From Deltaproteobacteria bacterium (GTDB lineage Bacteria > Myxococcota_A > Polyangia > Polyangiales > Ga0077539), in contig JAUXYJ010000081.1 in the NCBI GenBank assembly GCA_030694465.1, forward strand, positions 92,029 through 156,028: a DNA stretch of 64,000 nucleotides. The letters run 5' to 3'. The position numbers and the translations under genes are program-made. Position 1 is the first letter of the stretch. Each line of letters begins with the position of its first letter. The notes beneath the pieces were generated by a model, which was given only the letters and a program-made list of their open reading frames with translations, had not been told where the DNA came from and ran no database searches. Positions 1 to 8,637 of the stretch are shown here, piece after piece.

Positions 1-1016
1 ACCATGGCGAGCACAGCGCCGAGGGCGAACCAACGGACCGAGGGGGGGATCGGACGAAGGGTGTAGAGCGCTAGAGAAATCGCAGCGAAACATGCGATTC
101 CGAGGCCGTGGATCTTGGCCTGAGACCAGCCCCACGGGGTGGACCCATCGGCGGGGACTCCGAAGACGAGCTCTCCGAGGTGCGCAGACCAGCGCGTGGG
201 GGCCTCGATTGCAAACGCGCGCGGGCGGCGAAAAGGGTCGAGGTAGGCGTCAGAGTGTTGCGTGCCGTAGCGGCCGAGTGTGTAAACGAGCAGCCAAATC
301 ACTAGCGGAATGAGAACTACCAGGGCCTCGCGGCCGCGGCGTCTGCGGTCTTCGGTCGTGGGCCGTGGGCGCAAGAGCCAGAGCGCACCGGCGTACGCGA
401 GCGTGCAGAGAGCATACTCGCCACTGAGCCAAGCGAGCACAAAGAGCGCCACGCTGGCGAACGCGTCACGACGAGATCCGTCAGCGCAATAACTGGCAAA
501 TCGTTCGAGCGCGAGGAGCGCAAACGTGGTGGCTACGAGAAAGCTCCGGTTGGCGAGCCAGCCCAACGGCATGGTGTGCGAGGCGTCGGCAGCGAAGAGC
601 GCCAGGGCCAAGGGCGCGATGGGGTCTTTGAGGGTCTTGCGAAAGAGCATCGCGGCGCTCGCACAGCACGCGAGCCACCAGAGCAGGCTGTGCACGTGGG
701 GCCCTAGCGGGTGGCTGCCAAAGAGCTTGTGGTCGAGCGCGCGCAAGAGGCTGCTCAGGGGTCTAAAGAACCGAAACTTGAGCTCGCTGTGCGACCACCA
801 GGGGAGCACGCCCGCAGAGACCAGGGTGTGATTTTCGGTAGGGTTTCCGCTGGCAAAATCGTAGAGGTTGAGCGGGGATCTTGCGACGGGCCAGCGCTGA
901 TCGAGCATGGCTTGGTGTGCGAAGTCGTCGACGGCCATCGGGCACGAGACCGCCGGGAGATGGGCCCACAGACCCAACAGCATGGCGAGCACATAGGGCA
1001 GCCAACGTCGCAGCAC
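1..1016 (-). CDS. GT-C family membrane glycosyltransferase, C-terminus beyond window
   Basis: The open minus frame has no stop before the left edge, so about 338 codons are visible and the C-terminus is missing. The product is a polytopic membrane protein. An N-terminal hydrophobic segment (residues ~5-20) is followed by a loop with a double-Asp motif (AVDDFAHQ), as in the first extracytoplasmic loop of GT-C glycosyltransferases that use lipid-linked sugar donors. Further hydrophobic helices contain segments such as ALFVLAWLSGEYAL and LVVLIPLVIWLLVY. An in-frame stop at 1020-1022 limits the start. GTG at 1016 is the first candidate and gives a basic-then-hydrophobic N-terminus; ATG at 983 is the alternative. 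It diverges from the acetyltransferase at 1068 with about 50 bp between. The sugar and acceptor cannot be told from the sequence. Confidence 0.75.
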   Translation of the reverse strand, partial: MLRRWLPYVLAMLLGLWAHLPAVSCPMAVDDFAHQAMLDQRWPVARSPLNLYDFASGNPTENHTLVSAGVLPWWSHSELKFRFFRPLSSLLRALDHKLFGSHPLGPHVHSLLWWLACCASAAMLFRKTLKDPIAPLALALFAADASHTMPLGWLANRSFLVATTFALLALERFASYCADGSRRDAFASVALFVLAWLSGEYALCTLAYAGALWLLRPRPTTEDRRRRGREALVVLIPLVIWLLVYTLGRYGTQHSDAYLDPFRRPRAFAIEAPTRWSAHLGELVFGVPADGSTPWGWSQAKIHGLGIACFAAISLALYTLRPIPPSVRWFALGAVLAM

Positions 1017-1067
1017 GCGCTACCGGTAACACGCGCGCGCGAAATTGCGGGAGACTCGCCGCCACCG

Positions 1068-2267
1068 ATGACCACGTTTGAATACCGCGCCCTGCGCGAG
1101 ACAGAGCTAAGTGCGGCCGCGCGCAGCGTGAGCCTCTCGTTTGGATCGAGCCCCGAGGACTGCACTGGTTGGCTCGAATCCGCGGGTCTTGACAACGTCC
1201 GTGTGCTCAGTGCTGACGGCGTTTTGTGTGCGTTTTTGCTGAGAATCAAGATGGGCCAGCATCTGCGTGGGCGCGCGGTCTCGATGCTCGGCGTCGCGGG
1301 TGTCTCGGTCCCCCCTGAGCAGCGCGGCCAGGGGTACGCCAAGGTGCTCATGGAGCACTGCGTACGCGAGTGTCACGAGGACACCCTTGCCCTGTCGACC
1401 CTGTATGCGAGCACACAGCCGCTGTACCGCGCGGTGGGCTACGAGCAAGCGTTGCATCATTGCGAACATCGATTTTCGCGTGGAGATCTCGCAGGAAAGC
1501 GTCACTCGGAGGGGCAAGAGCGCTTTGAGACACGCACGGTCACCGTCGACAATCCGGCGGTACGTGCGCTGAGTGAGCGCATGGCGCAACGCACGAACGG
1601 CTCGCTCGCGAGGGGCCCCTACATTTGGGCTCGCATCGCGGGACACCGGGGCGTGCAGGCCGAAGGACTTGGGATTTTTCGTGGACAATCGCTGGTCGGA
1701 TACGTGTTTGTCGCCCAGCGTCCGTCCAAGTCCGGTGGCATGTGGCAAGAGCTCATTGTGCGAGATCACGCGTACGAAGACGAGGCCTCGGCGCGTGGCG
1801 TCCTCGCGCTCATCGATCGATTTACCACTATGAGTGACACGGTGATCATGCACGGAGGAAGCAGCGTCCCGTTGCTCACGTTGCTTGATCAACAGCGCTG
1901 GGACAGCAAGCGTATCGAGTACGCGATGACACGTGTCACGCACGTGCAGCGCGCGCTCGAAGACGCCGGATATGCCCGCGCGGTGAGCGCTTCGCTCACG
2001 CTCGATGTGCAGGACGCGCTTGTGCCTGGCAACCACGGCGTGTGGTCGCTTCGTGTGTCGCAGGGCACTGCGACCGTGCAGCGCGGTGCGGCAGAAGGTG
2101 CGTCGGTGCTCGCGCTTGATGTGCGCTGGCTCGCGCCGCTTGTACTGGGATTTGCCTCGGCGAGTACGCTTGCTTCGTTGGGCGGTCTGCGCGGAGACTC
2201 AGACGCGCTCGCGCTGGCGGACGGCGTGTTCGCTTCGCCCTCCCCGTCGCTGGCGGACTTCTTTTGA
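1068..2267 (+). CDS. Eis-like GNAT N-acetyltransferase
   Basis: The 399-aa product transfers acetyl groups from acetyl-CoA to an amine; the substrate is unknown. It has the Eis-type layout: an N-terminal GNAT domain with the acetyl-CoA loop QRGQGYA (residues 85-91) and the Eis-like segment TLYASTQPLYRAVGYE (~111-126), a central second GNAT-like domain, and a C-terminal sterol-carrier-like domain (~300-399). Eis homologues acetylate aminoglycosides or protein lysines, but neither is shown here. The ATG at 1068 was chosen because the family starts close to this point. The frame remains open upstream to 711, but that stretch is antisense to the membrane glycosyltransferase. The TGA stop overlaps the ATG of the next gene (TGATG), so translation is probably coupled. 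Confidence 0.85.
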   Translation: MTTFEYRALRETELSAAARSVSLSFGSSPEDCTGWLESAGLDNVRVLSADGVLCAFLLRIKMGQHLRGRAVSMLGVAGVSVPPEQRGQGYAKVLMEHCVRECHEDTLALSTLYASTQPLYRAVGYEQALHHCEHRFSRGDLAGKRHSEGQERFETRTVTVDNPAVRALSERMAQRTNGSLARGPYIWARIAGHRGVQAEGLGIFRGQSLVGYVFVAQRPSKSGGMWQELIVRDHAYEDEASARGVLALIDRFTTMSDTVIMHGGSSVPLLTLLDQQRWDSKRIEYAMTRVTHVQRALEDAGYARAVSASLTLDVQDALVPGNHGVWSLRVSQGTATVQRGAAEGASVLALDVRWLAPLVLGFASASTLASLGGLRGDSDALALADGVFASPSPSLADFF

Positions 2268-3028
2268 TGAGCTGGCTGGCGCAGTGGCACGCGCGGCTGG
2301 TGCTCGCGGAGTTTGCGCTCGCGGCCGTCACCTTGCTTGCGCTCTTGCGCGTGCGCGCGCCCTATGGGCGGCACGCGCGTGCGGGCTGGGGGCCGACGCT
2401 CTCGCAGCGCTTGGCGTGGGTCTTGATGGAGGCTCCGGCGGTGCTCTTGTGGGGAGCGATTTTTGCCACGGGGGTGTACGCGACCGAGGGGGTCTCGGTG
2501 TTCTTTTGCGCGCTGTGGATGACGCACTATGTTCACCGCACGTTTGTATATCCCCTGCGAATTAAGCCAGGAGCGAAGCGCACACCCTGGCTCGTCGTGC
2601 TCTTGGCGATCGGGTTTAACACGCTCAACGCGCTGGTCAACGCGGGCCAAGCGAGCCATGTGCGCCACTACGAAGCTTCGTGGTGGCTCGACGCACGGAT
2701 GGTCCTCGGCTGTCTGCTCTTCGCGCTAGGGTTCGCGATCAATCAACACGCGGACTGGGTCTTGGCCCGCCTGCGTGGGCCCGGTGAGCGTGGGTACAAG
2801 ATCCCGTACGGAGGGCTCTATCGCTGGGTCTCGTGCCCGAATTATCTGGGTGAAATGTGCGAGTGGCTGGGCTGGGCCACCGCGACGTGGTCCCTCGGCG
2901 GGCTCGCGTTTGCGGTGTACTCGGCTGCCAATCTAGTGCCTCGCGCGCTGGATCATCACCGCTGGTATCGTGAGCAGTTCGCAGACTATCCGCCCGAGCG
3001 CCACGCGGTGATCCCGTGGCTTCTCTGA
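2267..3028 (+). CDS. Steroid 5-alpha-reductase-like membrane oxidoreductase
   Basis: This 253-aa integral membrane protein resembles the 3-oxo-5-alpha-steroid 4-dehydrogenase / isoprenylcysteine methyltransferase fold. About six hydrophobic segments are visible. The conserved C-terminal signature is present: IPYGGLYRWVSCPNYLGE near residues 180-198, then EWLGWA and a terminal RWYREQF. In the family this region binds NADPH and the enzyme reduces the C4-C5 double bond of 3-oxo-steroids or a lipid analogue. Sterol synthesis occurs in some myxobacteria, so a sterol or polyprenol substrate is possible but inferred. The ATG overlaps the previous stop by one base, so the two genes are probably co-translated. 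The gene converges on the minus-strand gene ending at 3085. Confidence 0.8.
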   Translation: MSWLAQWHARLVLAEFALAAVTLLALLRVRAPYGRHARAGWGPTLSQRLAWVLMEAPAVLLWGAIFATGVYATEGVSVFFCALWMTHYVHRTFVYPLRIKPGAKRTPWLVVLLAIGFNTLNALVNAGQASHVRHYEASWWLDARMVLGCLLFALGFAINQHADWVLARLRGPGERGYKIPYGGLYRWVSCPNYLGEMCEWLGWATATWSLGGLAFAVYSAANLVPRALDHHRWYREQFADYPPERHAVIPWLL

Positions 3029-3084
3029 GCTTGCGAGCGCTGGGGTTTGACTCGCTGCACGAGCACTTGGCTAGACCACTGGGG

Positions 3085-5595
3085 TCATCCGGCGACGTCG
3101 CCGGGTGATCTCATTTCGGTGGCGGCTTCGACCGCAATGAGCACGGCCAGGTCGTCGTCGAGGCCACCGCGCGCGAAGTCCCACGCGTCGTCGTCATCGA
3201 GGATAAAGTACCGGACTGCAGCCTGGATCATCGTGCGCTGTTCGGGGTTGCAGGTCTCTGCGCGATCGAGCAGCGTGTGGCATCGTCGCTGCGCTTCTTG
3301 GGTCACCGCGAGGTCGATGTCTTCGTTGACAATGGCTTCGCGAAAGAAGCGCTGGGAGTGCTGGTCCGTGGTCTCGCGCAGGGCGCTGATCGCGATCGCG
3401 GGCTCGCTCATGAGTTGACTCAGTCGGCGTGAGAGGGGCATCGAGAGACCCGCAAGGCTGAGGCTGTCCGGGTCGTCGCTCACCGAGGCCGCGACGATGT
3501 CGTCTCCTGCGATCGAGGCGCCGTGGTGCCACGCCATGGCGGTGAGCGAGCGGCGTGACAGAGGCTCGCCGTAGAGCGCCTCAACTTGGGCGCTGAGCGC
3601 ACGCACCGAGGCGCGCCCGCCGGGCTCTGAGAGCGCGCGTGTGAAGAGCTCTGTTCGGGTGGGCATACGCACGTCGTCCCACTCGGCGAGGCCCAAGGCA
3701 CCAGAGACATTGGAGTGGATCCGGTCGTCGTGGCGACAGACCGAGCGGAGCATCGTGGGGGTCCAAGGGTCGTAGAGTTCGGCGTGGCTCTGCAGTCGCG
3801 AGAGCGCGTTGGCCAGCGAGAGCCCACACGCTCGAGTCTCGAGCATCTCGACGATCCATTGCGTCGCGTCGGCCGCTGCGCTCGGGCCGCCCGGGAGATC
3901 TCGCGCGAGCAGCCCGATGATCCCTGGCTGGAGCTCAACAAAGGGCTCGCGACCCAGGATCATTTGCAAGGTGAACTGCCCAATGGCGCGCTGAGACCTC
4001 GCGCGTTCGAGCAGCGTCTCGATGGGCAGAGGTCCAGCGGCTTGCCCAAGTAGGTCCGAGAAGAGCGTTCGCAGATGTAGCCGCTCGCCCTCGACCTCGG
4101 GCAGCGTCACGACCCCACGCCCGAGGTACCGAACCAACCCGCTCTGCGCCAGCATACCCGCCAGGGGCCACACGCCAAACCACGATGGCAGATCGCCATC
4201 GGCCTGCAAAATAGGTGCTAATTCTGCGCTCGACCACTGCCTCTGCGGGGCGCGCTGGGTCATGTGTGCGACACAGCGTGCCGCGAGCTTCTCGGTCCAT
4301 GACGCGAACCCGGGGAGCTGGCTCGGCGTGGTGACCAGACCGCGTTGGACAAAGACGACGTCGTCGGGGAGCCTTCCACGTCCGAAATGGTCAGTGATTT
4401 CGCTGACCGATGCAGGACGTCCGAGCTTCTCAAGCCAGATGCGTAGCTCGCGATCCCGGGTGCCCGAATAGCCCACAAACGTGTGGAGATCGTCGTGGGC
4501 GACGAGGTTCTTGCGCGCGAGGGCTTGGAGCAGTTCACCTGCGCCAGCGCCCATGGGCGCGGCGACCTCGAGGATCTGCGCGATGACCTCGTGTACAGGC
4601 TGAGGCCAATGAGCCCTGGCAAATCGCTGGTGGATCGTCTGCCACGCGGTATCGAAGTCACTCTGCGCAAAGGTCGTGATGTAGCGATCTGGGGGGATCT
4701 TGAGCGGCTTGAATCGCTGTGCGAGAAAGTGTTTGCACACAAACGCAAAGAACTCGGGTTCGTCCTGGGCCATCGCGAACCACGGCGCGCGGCTCGCTAG
4801 CTCGGTGCATGAGATCATTCCCGAAGGCAGCAACGCGTCGAGCTGCTCGGTCACGAGCGGGACCCACCAGCCATCGGCGAGGAGATCGCGAATGGCGCGA
4901 GCCTCAAGTTGGCGCACGCGCTCGCGTGTCACTGCCAGCATTTCGCCAAGCTCTTGCAGCGTGCACGCGTCAGTCTCGATGCCAGCGCGGTGCTGCAAGA
5001 CCATCCGCTTGATCGGTTCGAGGGGGCCGATTTGCGCGCGCACGAGCGCCGAGAGCGAGGGATAGTGCTCGAGCGTACGCGCCTGCAATCGCGCGGGCTC
5101 TGCGAGGGCCCATTGCACGATCCATTGCAGCGAGACCGCGATGCTCTGCCGTCCGAGGTTCGCAGAGCTTCGGAGGCTCTCTTGGTTCTGGTCGACGAGC
5201 TGACCGAGAGTGGTGATGCCCTCGCGCGAGGCGTAGCTGAGCATCCGCGCTGGCAGCTCGTGGAGGGTGCTCAGCTCGGTCTCGCGCAGGGCGGGAGGGA
5301 GCCAGCGAGAGAGCCAGTTCCACGTGTTGGGTGGCTCGTGGGGGGTGGGCTCTTCGTCGGAGGTTGTCGCCGGCTCAGAGAGCTCTTTGGCAGTGTTTTG
5401 TCTCGCCGATTCGACGAGGGCGAGGAGCTCTGCGAGGGTCTTGCGGCCCATGTTTCGCGCTGCCAAAAGAGTGCGCGGATTCACCCTGCTGAGGTCACGG
5501 ACCGTGGCGTGCCCGGCGCGCTCGCAATAGTGTCTTGCGCGGGCCGTGAGCGTGAGCGAGTCCAGTGGCGTGTCGAGGTTGAGAGGTTCGTCCAT
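3085..5595 (-). CDS. Large DNA-binding protein with RpoA-CTD-like and sigma-region-4-like domains
   Basis: The product is 836 aa. Residues ~7-65 match the helix-hairpin-helix pattern of the RNA polymerase alpha C-terminal domain (LTARARHYCERAGHATVRDL, then NMGRKTLAELLALV). A second, weaker copy lies at ~107-165 (ITTLGQLV, NLGRQSIAVSL). Residues ~212-237 match sigma-70 region 4.2 (TLQELGEMLAVTRERVRQLE). The middle (~320-480) looks like consecutive winged helices, one resembling a HARE-HTH (VHEVIAQILEVAAPMGAGAG). The rest has no family I recognise. No sigma region 2 is seen, so it is not a normal sigma factor. It is likely a transcription or DNA-associated regulator; the target is unknown. Its last codons lie inside a perfect 16-bp palindrome. 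Confidence 0.75.
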   Translation of the reverse strand: MDEPLNLDTPLDSLTLTARARHYCERAGHATVRDLSRVNPRTLLAARNMGRKTLAELLALVESARQNTAKELSEPATTSDEEPTPHEPPNTWNWLSRWLPPALRETELSTLHELPARMLSYASREGITTLGQLVDQNQESLRSSANLGRQSIAVSLQWIVQWALAEPARLQARTLEHYPSLSALVRAQIGPLEPIKRMVLQHRAGIETDACTLQELGEMLAVTRERVRQLEARAIRDLLADGWWVPLVTEQLDALLPSGMISCTELASRAPWFAMAQDEPEFFAFVCKHFLAQRFKPLKIPPDRYITTFAQSDFDTAWQTIHQRFARAHWPQPVHEVIAQILEVAAPMGAGAGELLQALARKNLVAHDDLHTFVGYSGTRDRELRIWLEKLGRPASVSEITDHFGRGRLPDDVVFVQRGLVTTPSQLPGFASWTEKLAARCVAHMTQRAPQRQWSSAELAPILQADGDLPSWFGVWPLAGMLAQSGLVRYLGRGVVTLPEVEGERLHLRTLFSDLLGQAAGPLPIETLLERARSQRAIGQFTLQMILGREPFVELQPGIIGLLARDLPGGPSAAADATQWIVEMLETRACGLSLANALSRLQSHAELYDPWTPTMLRSVCRHDDRIHSNVSGALGLAEWDDVRMPTRTELFTRALSEPGGRASVRALSAQVEALYGEPLSRRSLTAMAWHHGASIAGDDIVAASVSDDPDSLSLAGLSMPLSRRLSQLMSEPAIAISALRETTDQHSQRFFREAIVNEDIDLAVTQEAQRRCHTLLDRAETCNPEQRTMIQAAVRYFILDDDDAWDFARGGLDDDLAVLIAVEAATEMRSPGDVAG
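3089..3104. repeat. Palindromic element CCGGCGACGTCGCCGG, copy 1
   Basis: A perfect 16-bp palindrome that can fold as a 6-bp GC stem with an ACGT loop. It sits in the last codons of the minus-strand gene ending at 3085 and between two convergent genes. Identical copies lie at 5690 and 9345. A role as terminator, REP-like element or protein site is inference. Confidence 0.6.
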
Positions 5596-5689
5596 CGATC
5601 GGTGCTTTCGATCCCAGAGCGTACCGAGATCGTGACCTATAGTCGCTAGTTCTCAATCGATTCTCGAGTCTTCACGTGAGGCGCTCGAT

Positions 5690-5705
5690 CCGGCGACGTC
5701 GCCGG
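5690..5705. repeat. Palindromic element CCGGCGACGTCGCCGG, copy 2
   Basis: Identical to the copy at 3089 and with the same left flank (GATC or CATC) and right flank (GGGTG). It lies 6 bp beyond the stop of the minus-strand parvulin gene and upstream of the minus-strand regulator gene starting at 5595, so again at a gene end. Confidence 0.6.
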
Positions 5706-5710
5706 GTGGC

Positions 5711-6292
5711 TCACTGTGTCAACGGCCGCACGTCGTCGCAGCGGATGACATGAAAGCCAAACTGCGTCTCAACGATCTCAGAGAGCGTATGGGCTTGGAG
5801 CGAAAATGCAGCCCGTTCGAACTCGGGGACCATCATGCCTCTGCGCACATATCCCAGATCGCCTCCGCGCACGCGCCCGTCGGGGCTGTCCGAAAACCGC
5901 CTCGCGAGCCCAGCGAACTCTTCGCCTGCACGCAGTCGGCCCAAGAGCGCCTCGATCATCGCGTGGGCCGCTGGGCGCGTGCGAGTTACGTTCGGGGGCG
6001 CCCTGTCTGCGCCTGCAAACGAGATCAGCAAATGACTCACACGGACCTCGGTCGGATGTTGCCCGGCGATGAATGTGCGTGGTCGCGACGGGCGCACCGG
6101 AGCCGGTGCGGAGTGCGTGGTCGCTAAGGGCAGTTGGGGCGCGCGGCTCGGCGCGCTGCGGTGCGCGAGGGGTGCGGGCGGGGCCCTTCGAATGGCGAGA
6201 AGCGCCAGGTAAAAGCCGCTGCAGAGCACGAGTACGAGCAGGGTGAACGGGAGAAGAACGTCGGCCGTGCTTCGCTGTGCGCTGGGTTGCAT
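5711..6292 (-). CDS. Membrane-anchored parvulin-type peptidyl-prolyl isomerase
   Basis: The 193-aa product has one N-terminal membrane anchor (residues ~12-32, LLPFTLLVLVLCSGFYLALL), a Pro/Ala-rich linker and a PpiC-type rotamase domain (~85-190). Family signatures are VRVSHLLISF, the EFAGLARRFSDSP block, GGDLGYVRRGMMVPEFERAAF and the terminal TQFGFHVIRCDD. Parvulins catalyse cis-trans isomerisation of peptidyl-prolyl bonds; with this topology the domain should face the periplasm and help fold exported proteins. The ATG at 6292 was chosen because it places the hydrophobic anchor close to the N-terminus; the frame extends upstream to 6403 without a signal. It is followed by the palindrome at 5690. 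Confidence 0.85.
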   Translation of the reverse strand: MQPSAQRSTADVLLPFTLLVLVLCSGFYLALLAIRRAPPAPLAHRSAPSRAPQLPLATTHSAPAPVRPSRPRTFIAGQHPTEVRVSHLLISFAGADRAPPNVTRTRPAAHAMIEALLGRLRAGEEFAGLARRFSDSPDGRVRGGDLGYVRRGMMVPEFERAAFSLQAHTLSEIVETQFGFHVIRCDDVRPLTQ

Positions 6293-6706
6293 CGTGAGCA
6301 ATCGTACTGCGCAATTGCGATCACGCGAGGACGCTTTGTCACTCTCTTGGGGAGCGCTACTGGACGGTGAGCTCGATTGCGTTGGAGGACACGCGGCCCA
6401 CAAAGAGATCCGAGGGTGGAGTTAGCTGGGTCACGTCGCTCGACGGTGCACCTCGGGCTCCGCTGCGCAGCGTGCCAGACGCTCGTCGCGCCCCCGCGTA
6501 TTGGGTTGGGTTGCGACATGAGCATCGACGCGGGCGGGGGTCGGCTCATGGAGAGCCCGCATGGCCGAGAGGCTCCGTGTCGTGTGATCCTGCGAAAATG
6601 CAGGTCAAACGCGACGTGTGCACGCGGTGATCACACAGACCCGCAGACCCATGGTGGCGACTCTCATAGGGGATCCCTTGGCGAGTGCGTGCTGGGCGTG
6701 AAGGGC
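6293..6706. other. Non-coding stretch between parvulin and SEC-C genes
   Basis: About 414 bp with no gene I can support. Open frames on both strands here are low-complexity products of high GC and match nothing recognisable. The region contains the upstream side of the parvulin gene and the downstream side of the SEC-C gene, both on the minus strand. No clear hairpin-T-tract terminator or repeat is seen. Confidence 0.4.
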
Positions 6707-6988
6707 TCAGACCGCGTGTTTGCGCATCATGCCGGGCTTGGGCGGCGGGGGGCCCTTGGGGCGCGCGATGGTGCTGTGGGACTTGGGTGCGCCGGCCTTG
6801 GCGGTCGCGGTGGCTTTGGCCTCTGCGCTCTCGGGGTCTTCTGCGGCTGTGGCTGCGGCTGCCTCTGCGCGGGCGGCTGCTTGCGCGGCGAGCTCAGCGC
6901 TCTTGGCGGCGTCGTCTTTGGCGTTGCAGCACTTTTTGTATTTGTTACCCGAGCCACAGTGGCACGGGTCATTGCGACCGATTTTCAT
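6707..6988 (-). CDS. Small SEC-C zinc-binding motif protein
   Basis: The 93-aa product begins with a complete SEC-C motif (GRNDPCHCGSGNKYKKCC, residues 3-20), the CxCx8CC metal-binding module first known from the SecA C-terminus. The remainder is an Ala/Glu/Lys-rich helical or disordered segment (~25-75) and a Pro/Lys-rich basic tail (PKGPPPPKPGMMRKH). The ATG at 6988 was chosen because SEC-C proteins typically start only a few residues before the motif. The frame opens 18 bp earlier at 7006. Stand-alone SEC-C proteins are common and mostly uncharacterised; binding of zinc and perhaps of ribosome- or Sec-related partners is inferred from the motif. Confidence 0.8.
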   Translation of the reverse strand: MKIGRNDPCHCGSGNKYKKCCNAKDDAAKSAELAAQAAARAEAAAATAAEDPESAEAKATATAKAGAPKSHSTIARPKGPPPPKPGMMRKHAV

Positions 6989-7299
6989 GACCGACGAGGT
7001 TAGCACGAGGCGTGCGAACGCGACGCGCGGTGTGTGGTTCGCGATGAATACAGCGCGACTGAGCGCAACGAAGCGAAGCGCGCGTGGCCATTGGGTTAGC
7101 GCGACGAATCGTGGAGCGGCCTAGCGAGCCCGCGGGCAGTGATACTTTTCACGCGTGAAGTGGCTGCCACATCGCGATGGGTGTGTCATCGGGCTGACCG
7201 AACGACGAGGATTGCCCTGATGTTGCGAGCAAGCCTAGCTGTCGTTTGGTTTGTCAAGGTTGATTCGCACTGCACTCCCACTGTACGAGGCCATGGACT
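6989..7299. other. Intergenic region upstream of the surface-sugar genes
   Basis: About 311 bp between divergent genes (SEC-C on the minus strand, capsule-type gene on the plus strand), so it should hold promoters for both. No coding sequence is supported. A perfect 12-bp palindrome TTCACGCGTGAA lies at 7148-7159 and could be an operator, though no regulator is recognised nearby. Confidence 0.35.
7148..7159. promoter_or_regulatory. Perfect palindrome TTCACGCGTGAA, possible operator
   Basis: A 12-bp perfect palindrome in the divergent intergenic region, about 140 bp upstream of the capsule-type gene. Its position suits a repressor or activator site. No known operator consensus is matched, so this is weak evidence. 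Confidence 0.25.
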
Positions 7300-8637
7300 A
7301 TGAACATCGATCTTGCAATTCCGGTCTTTTCTGATGGGGACCAGCTTGCGTTTCTAACGTCATTGGCCGAGTCGCTTCGGAGCAAAGGGCTGCAGATCGC
7401 GTTCTTGTCCACGACAGAGATCGCGACCACTTCGTTGCGTTCTCGTGGCTTCGAGGTCGTGGATCTCTACGAAGGGCTCGATCGATCGGTGCGGCCCTCG
7501 ATTGAGTGCATGCGTGGCGTTGAGCTTCGCTACGGCATCCACTCGCTGAGGAGCTTTGTCTATCCCGAGCTGACGTACGACTGGGCACATGGCATCGACG
7601 AACTCTTGACCTGCGCGGTGCATGTGCTCGCGAGAATTGATCGATTCGCCAGCGAAAACACAGTGCGCGCGTACTTTAACTACGTCGGCGCCGAGGTCGT
7701 CCGCCGAAGCGTCGAGGTCATCGCGCGGCTTCATGGCGCACACACGATCGTCGGCGATGTGGCCTCGTTTCCGCAGAGATTCTTGTTCGCGAAGAGCGAA
7801 ATCGGCGTGCAGATTCCGCCCATTGCGGACGACATCACCGCGGAAGAGATCGCCCACGCCGAGAGCATCGTTGACCAGATGCTTCACCATCGCAAGCCCT
7901 TTGCACCCGTGTCCCACCTGGGCTTTGGGCTCTCAAACTTTCGCGGTGCGGCGCGCTTGTTTCGCGTGCTTCACCGCATGCCCGATGTCAACGCTAGCCG
8001 ACTCGTGGCCGAGCGCGTGCTCCGAGTGGCCCGCCGTGTGGTCGGTACGGCGCTCTACCAAGACGTAAAGCTCGATGAACCCTTTGTGTTCTTTCCGTTG
8101 CACTTGGCCAACGACAGCGTGATCACAGTTCGCGCCCCGCAGTTTCAACGGCAAGAAGACCTGGTCGCGTTTGTCTCTGAGCGCGCGCTTCCCTCGGGCT
8201 ACAAGCTCTACGTCAAGCCTCACATCGGCGCGCGTGACGCTTACTCGGTCGAGATGATGACCAAGATCTCTCGCATGCCAAACGTGCGGTTGGTCAAGCC
8301 CACGATCAACCCGCATGACATGATCGACCGCGCAGCCGTGAACCTCGTCATCAACTCGACGACGGGCTTTGAAGGGATCCTCCATCGCAAGCCAGTCGTC
8401 GTGCTGGGCAACCCGTACTACCGTGGCCATGGGCTCACCGTGGATGTCGATGGACTCCGTGAGCTTCCTGCGGCCATTGAGCGGGCGATCACGTTTGTCC
8501 CAGACCGTGAACTCATGCTCCGCTTCATCGCACACTACTGGCGGATGACCTACGAGGGCGTGTACGGCGACCTCGCCGAAGACAACATCTCGCGGTTCGC
8601 CGCAGCCCTCGAACACCGCCTTGAGATGCTGTCTTGA
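7300..8637 (+). CDS. Capsule/surface polysaccharide synthesis protein (KpsS/KpsC-like)
   Basis: The 445-aa soluble protein has two Rossmann-like halves, as in GT-B enzymes. Its C-terminal half (~265-400) carries the pattern of the capsule-synthesis family: FVFFPLHLANDSVI, LYVKPHIG, and NLVINSTTGFEGILHRKPVV followed by VVLGNPYY. In KpsC/KpsS this fold transfers Kdo in capsule linkers; surface-carbohydrate relatives handle other sugars. The acceptor is unknown here. Its TGA overlaps the TTG start of the cytidylyltransferase gene, indicating translational coupling. With the sugar-activating enzyme and flippase downstream it suggests a small locus for a nonulosonic-acid-containing surface glycan. 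The N-terminal half is less recognisable. Confidence 0.7.
   Translation: MNIDLAIPVFSDGDQLAFLTSLAESLRSKGLQIAFLSTTEIATTSLRSRGFEVVDLYEGLDRSVRPSIECMRGVELRYGIHSLRSFVYPELTYDWAHGIDELLTCAVHVLARIDRFASENTVRAYFNYVGAEVVRRSVEVIARLHGAHTIVGDVASFPQRFLFAKSEIGVQIPPIADDITAEEIAHAESIVDQMLHHRKPFAPVSHLGFGLSNFRGAARLFRVLHRMPDVNASRLVAERVLRVARRVVGTALYQDVKLDEPFVFFPLHLANDSVITVRAPQFQRQEDLVAFVSERALPSGYKLYVKPHIGARDAYSVEMMTKISRMPNVRLVKPTINPHDMIDRAAVNLVINSTTGFEGILHRKPVVVLGNPYYRGHGLTVDVDGLRELPAAIERAITFVPDRELMLRFIAHYWRMTYEGVYGDLAEDNISRFAAALEHRLEMLS

Noticed and set aside
711..1067. N-terminal extension of the Eis-like acetyltransferase
   Set aside because: The frame is open but the residues are low-complexity and antisense to the membrane glycosyltransferase. 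The family start is at 1068.
6957..6975. Sigma-54-like TGGCACG...TTGC sequence
   Set aside because: Spacing is one base off the -24/-12 consensus and it lies inside the SEC-C coding region.
6377..7003. 208-codon plus-strand open frame
   Set aside because: It is the complement of the SEC-C gene and its product is Gly/Cys/Leu low complexity with no family match.
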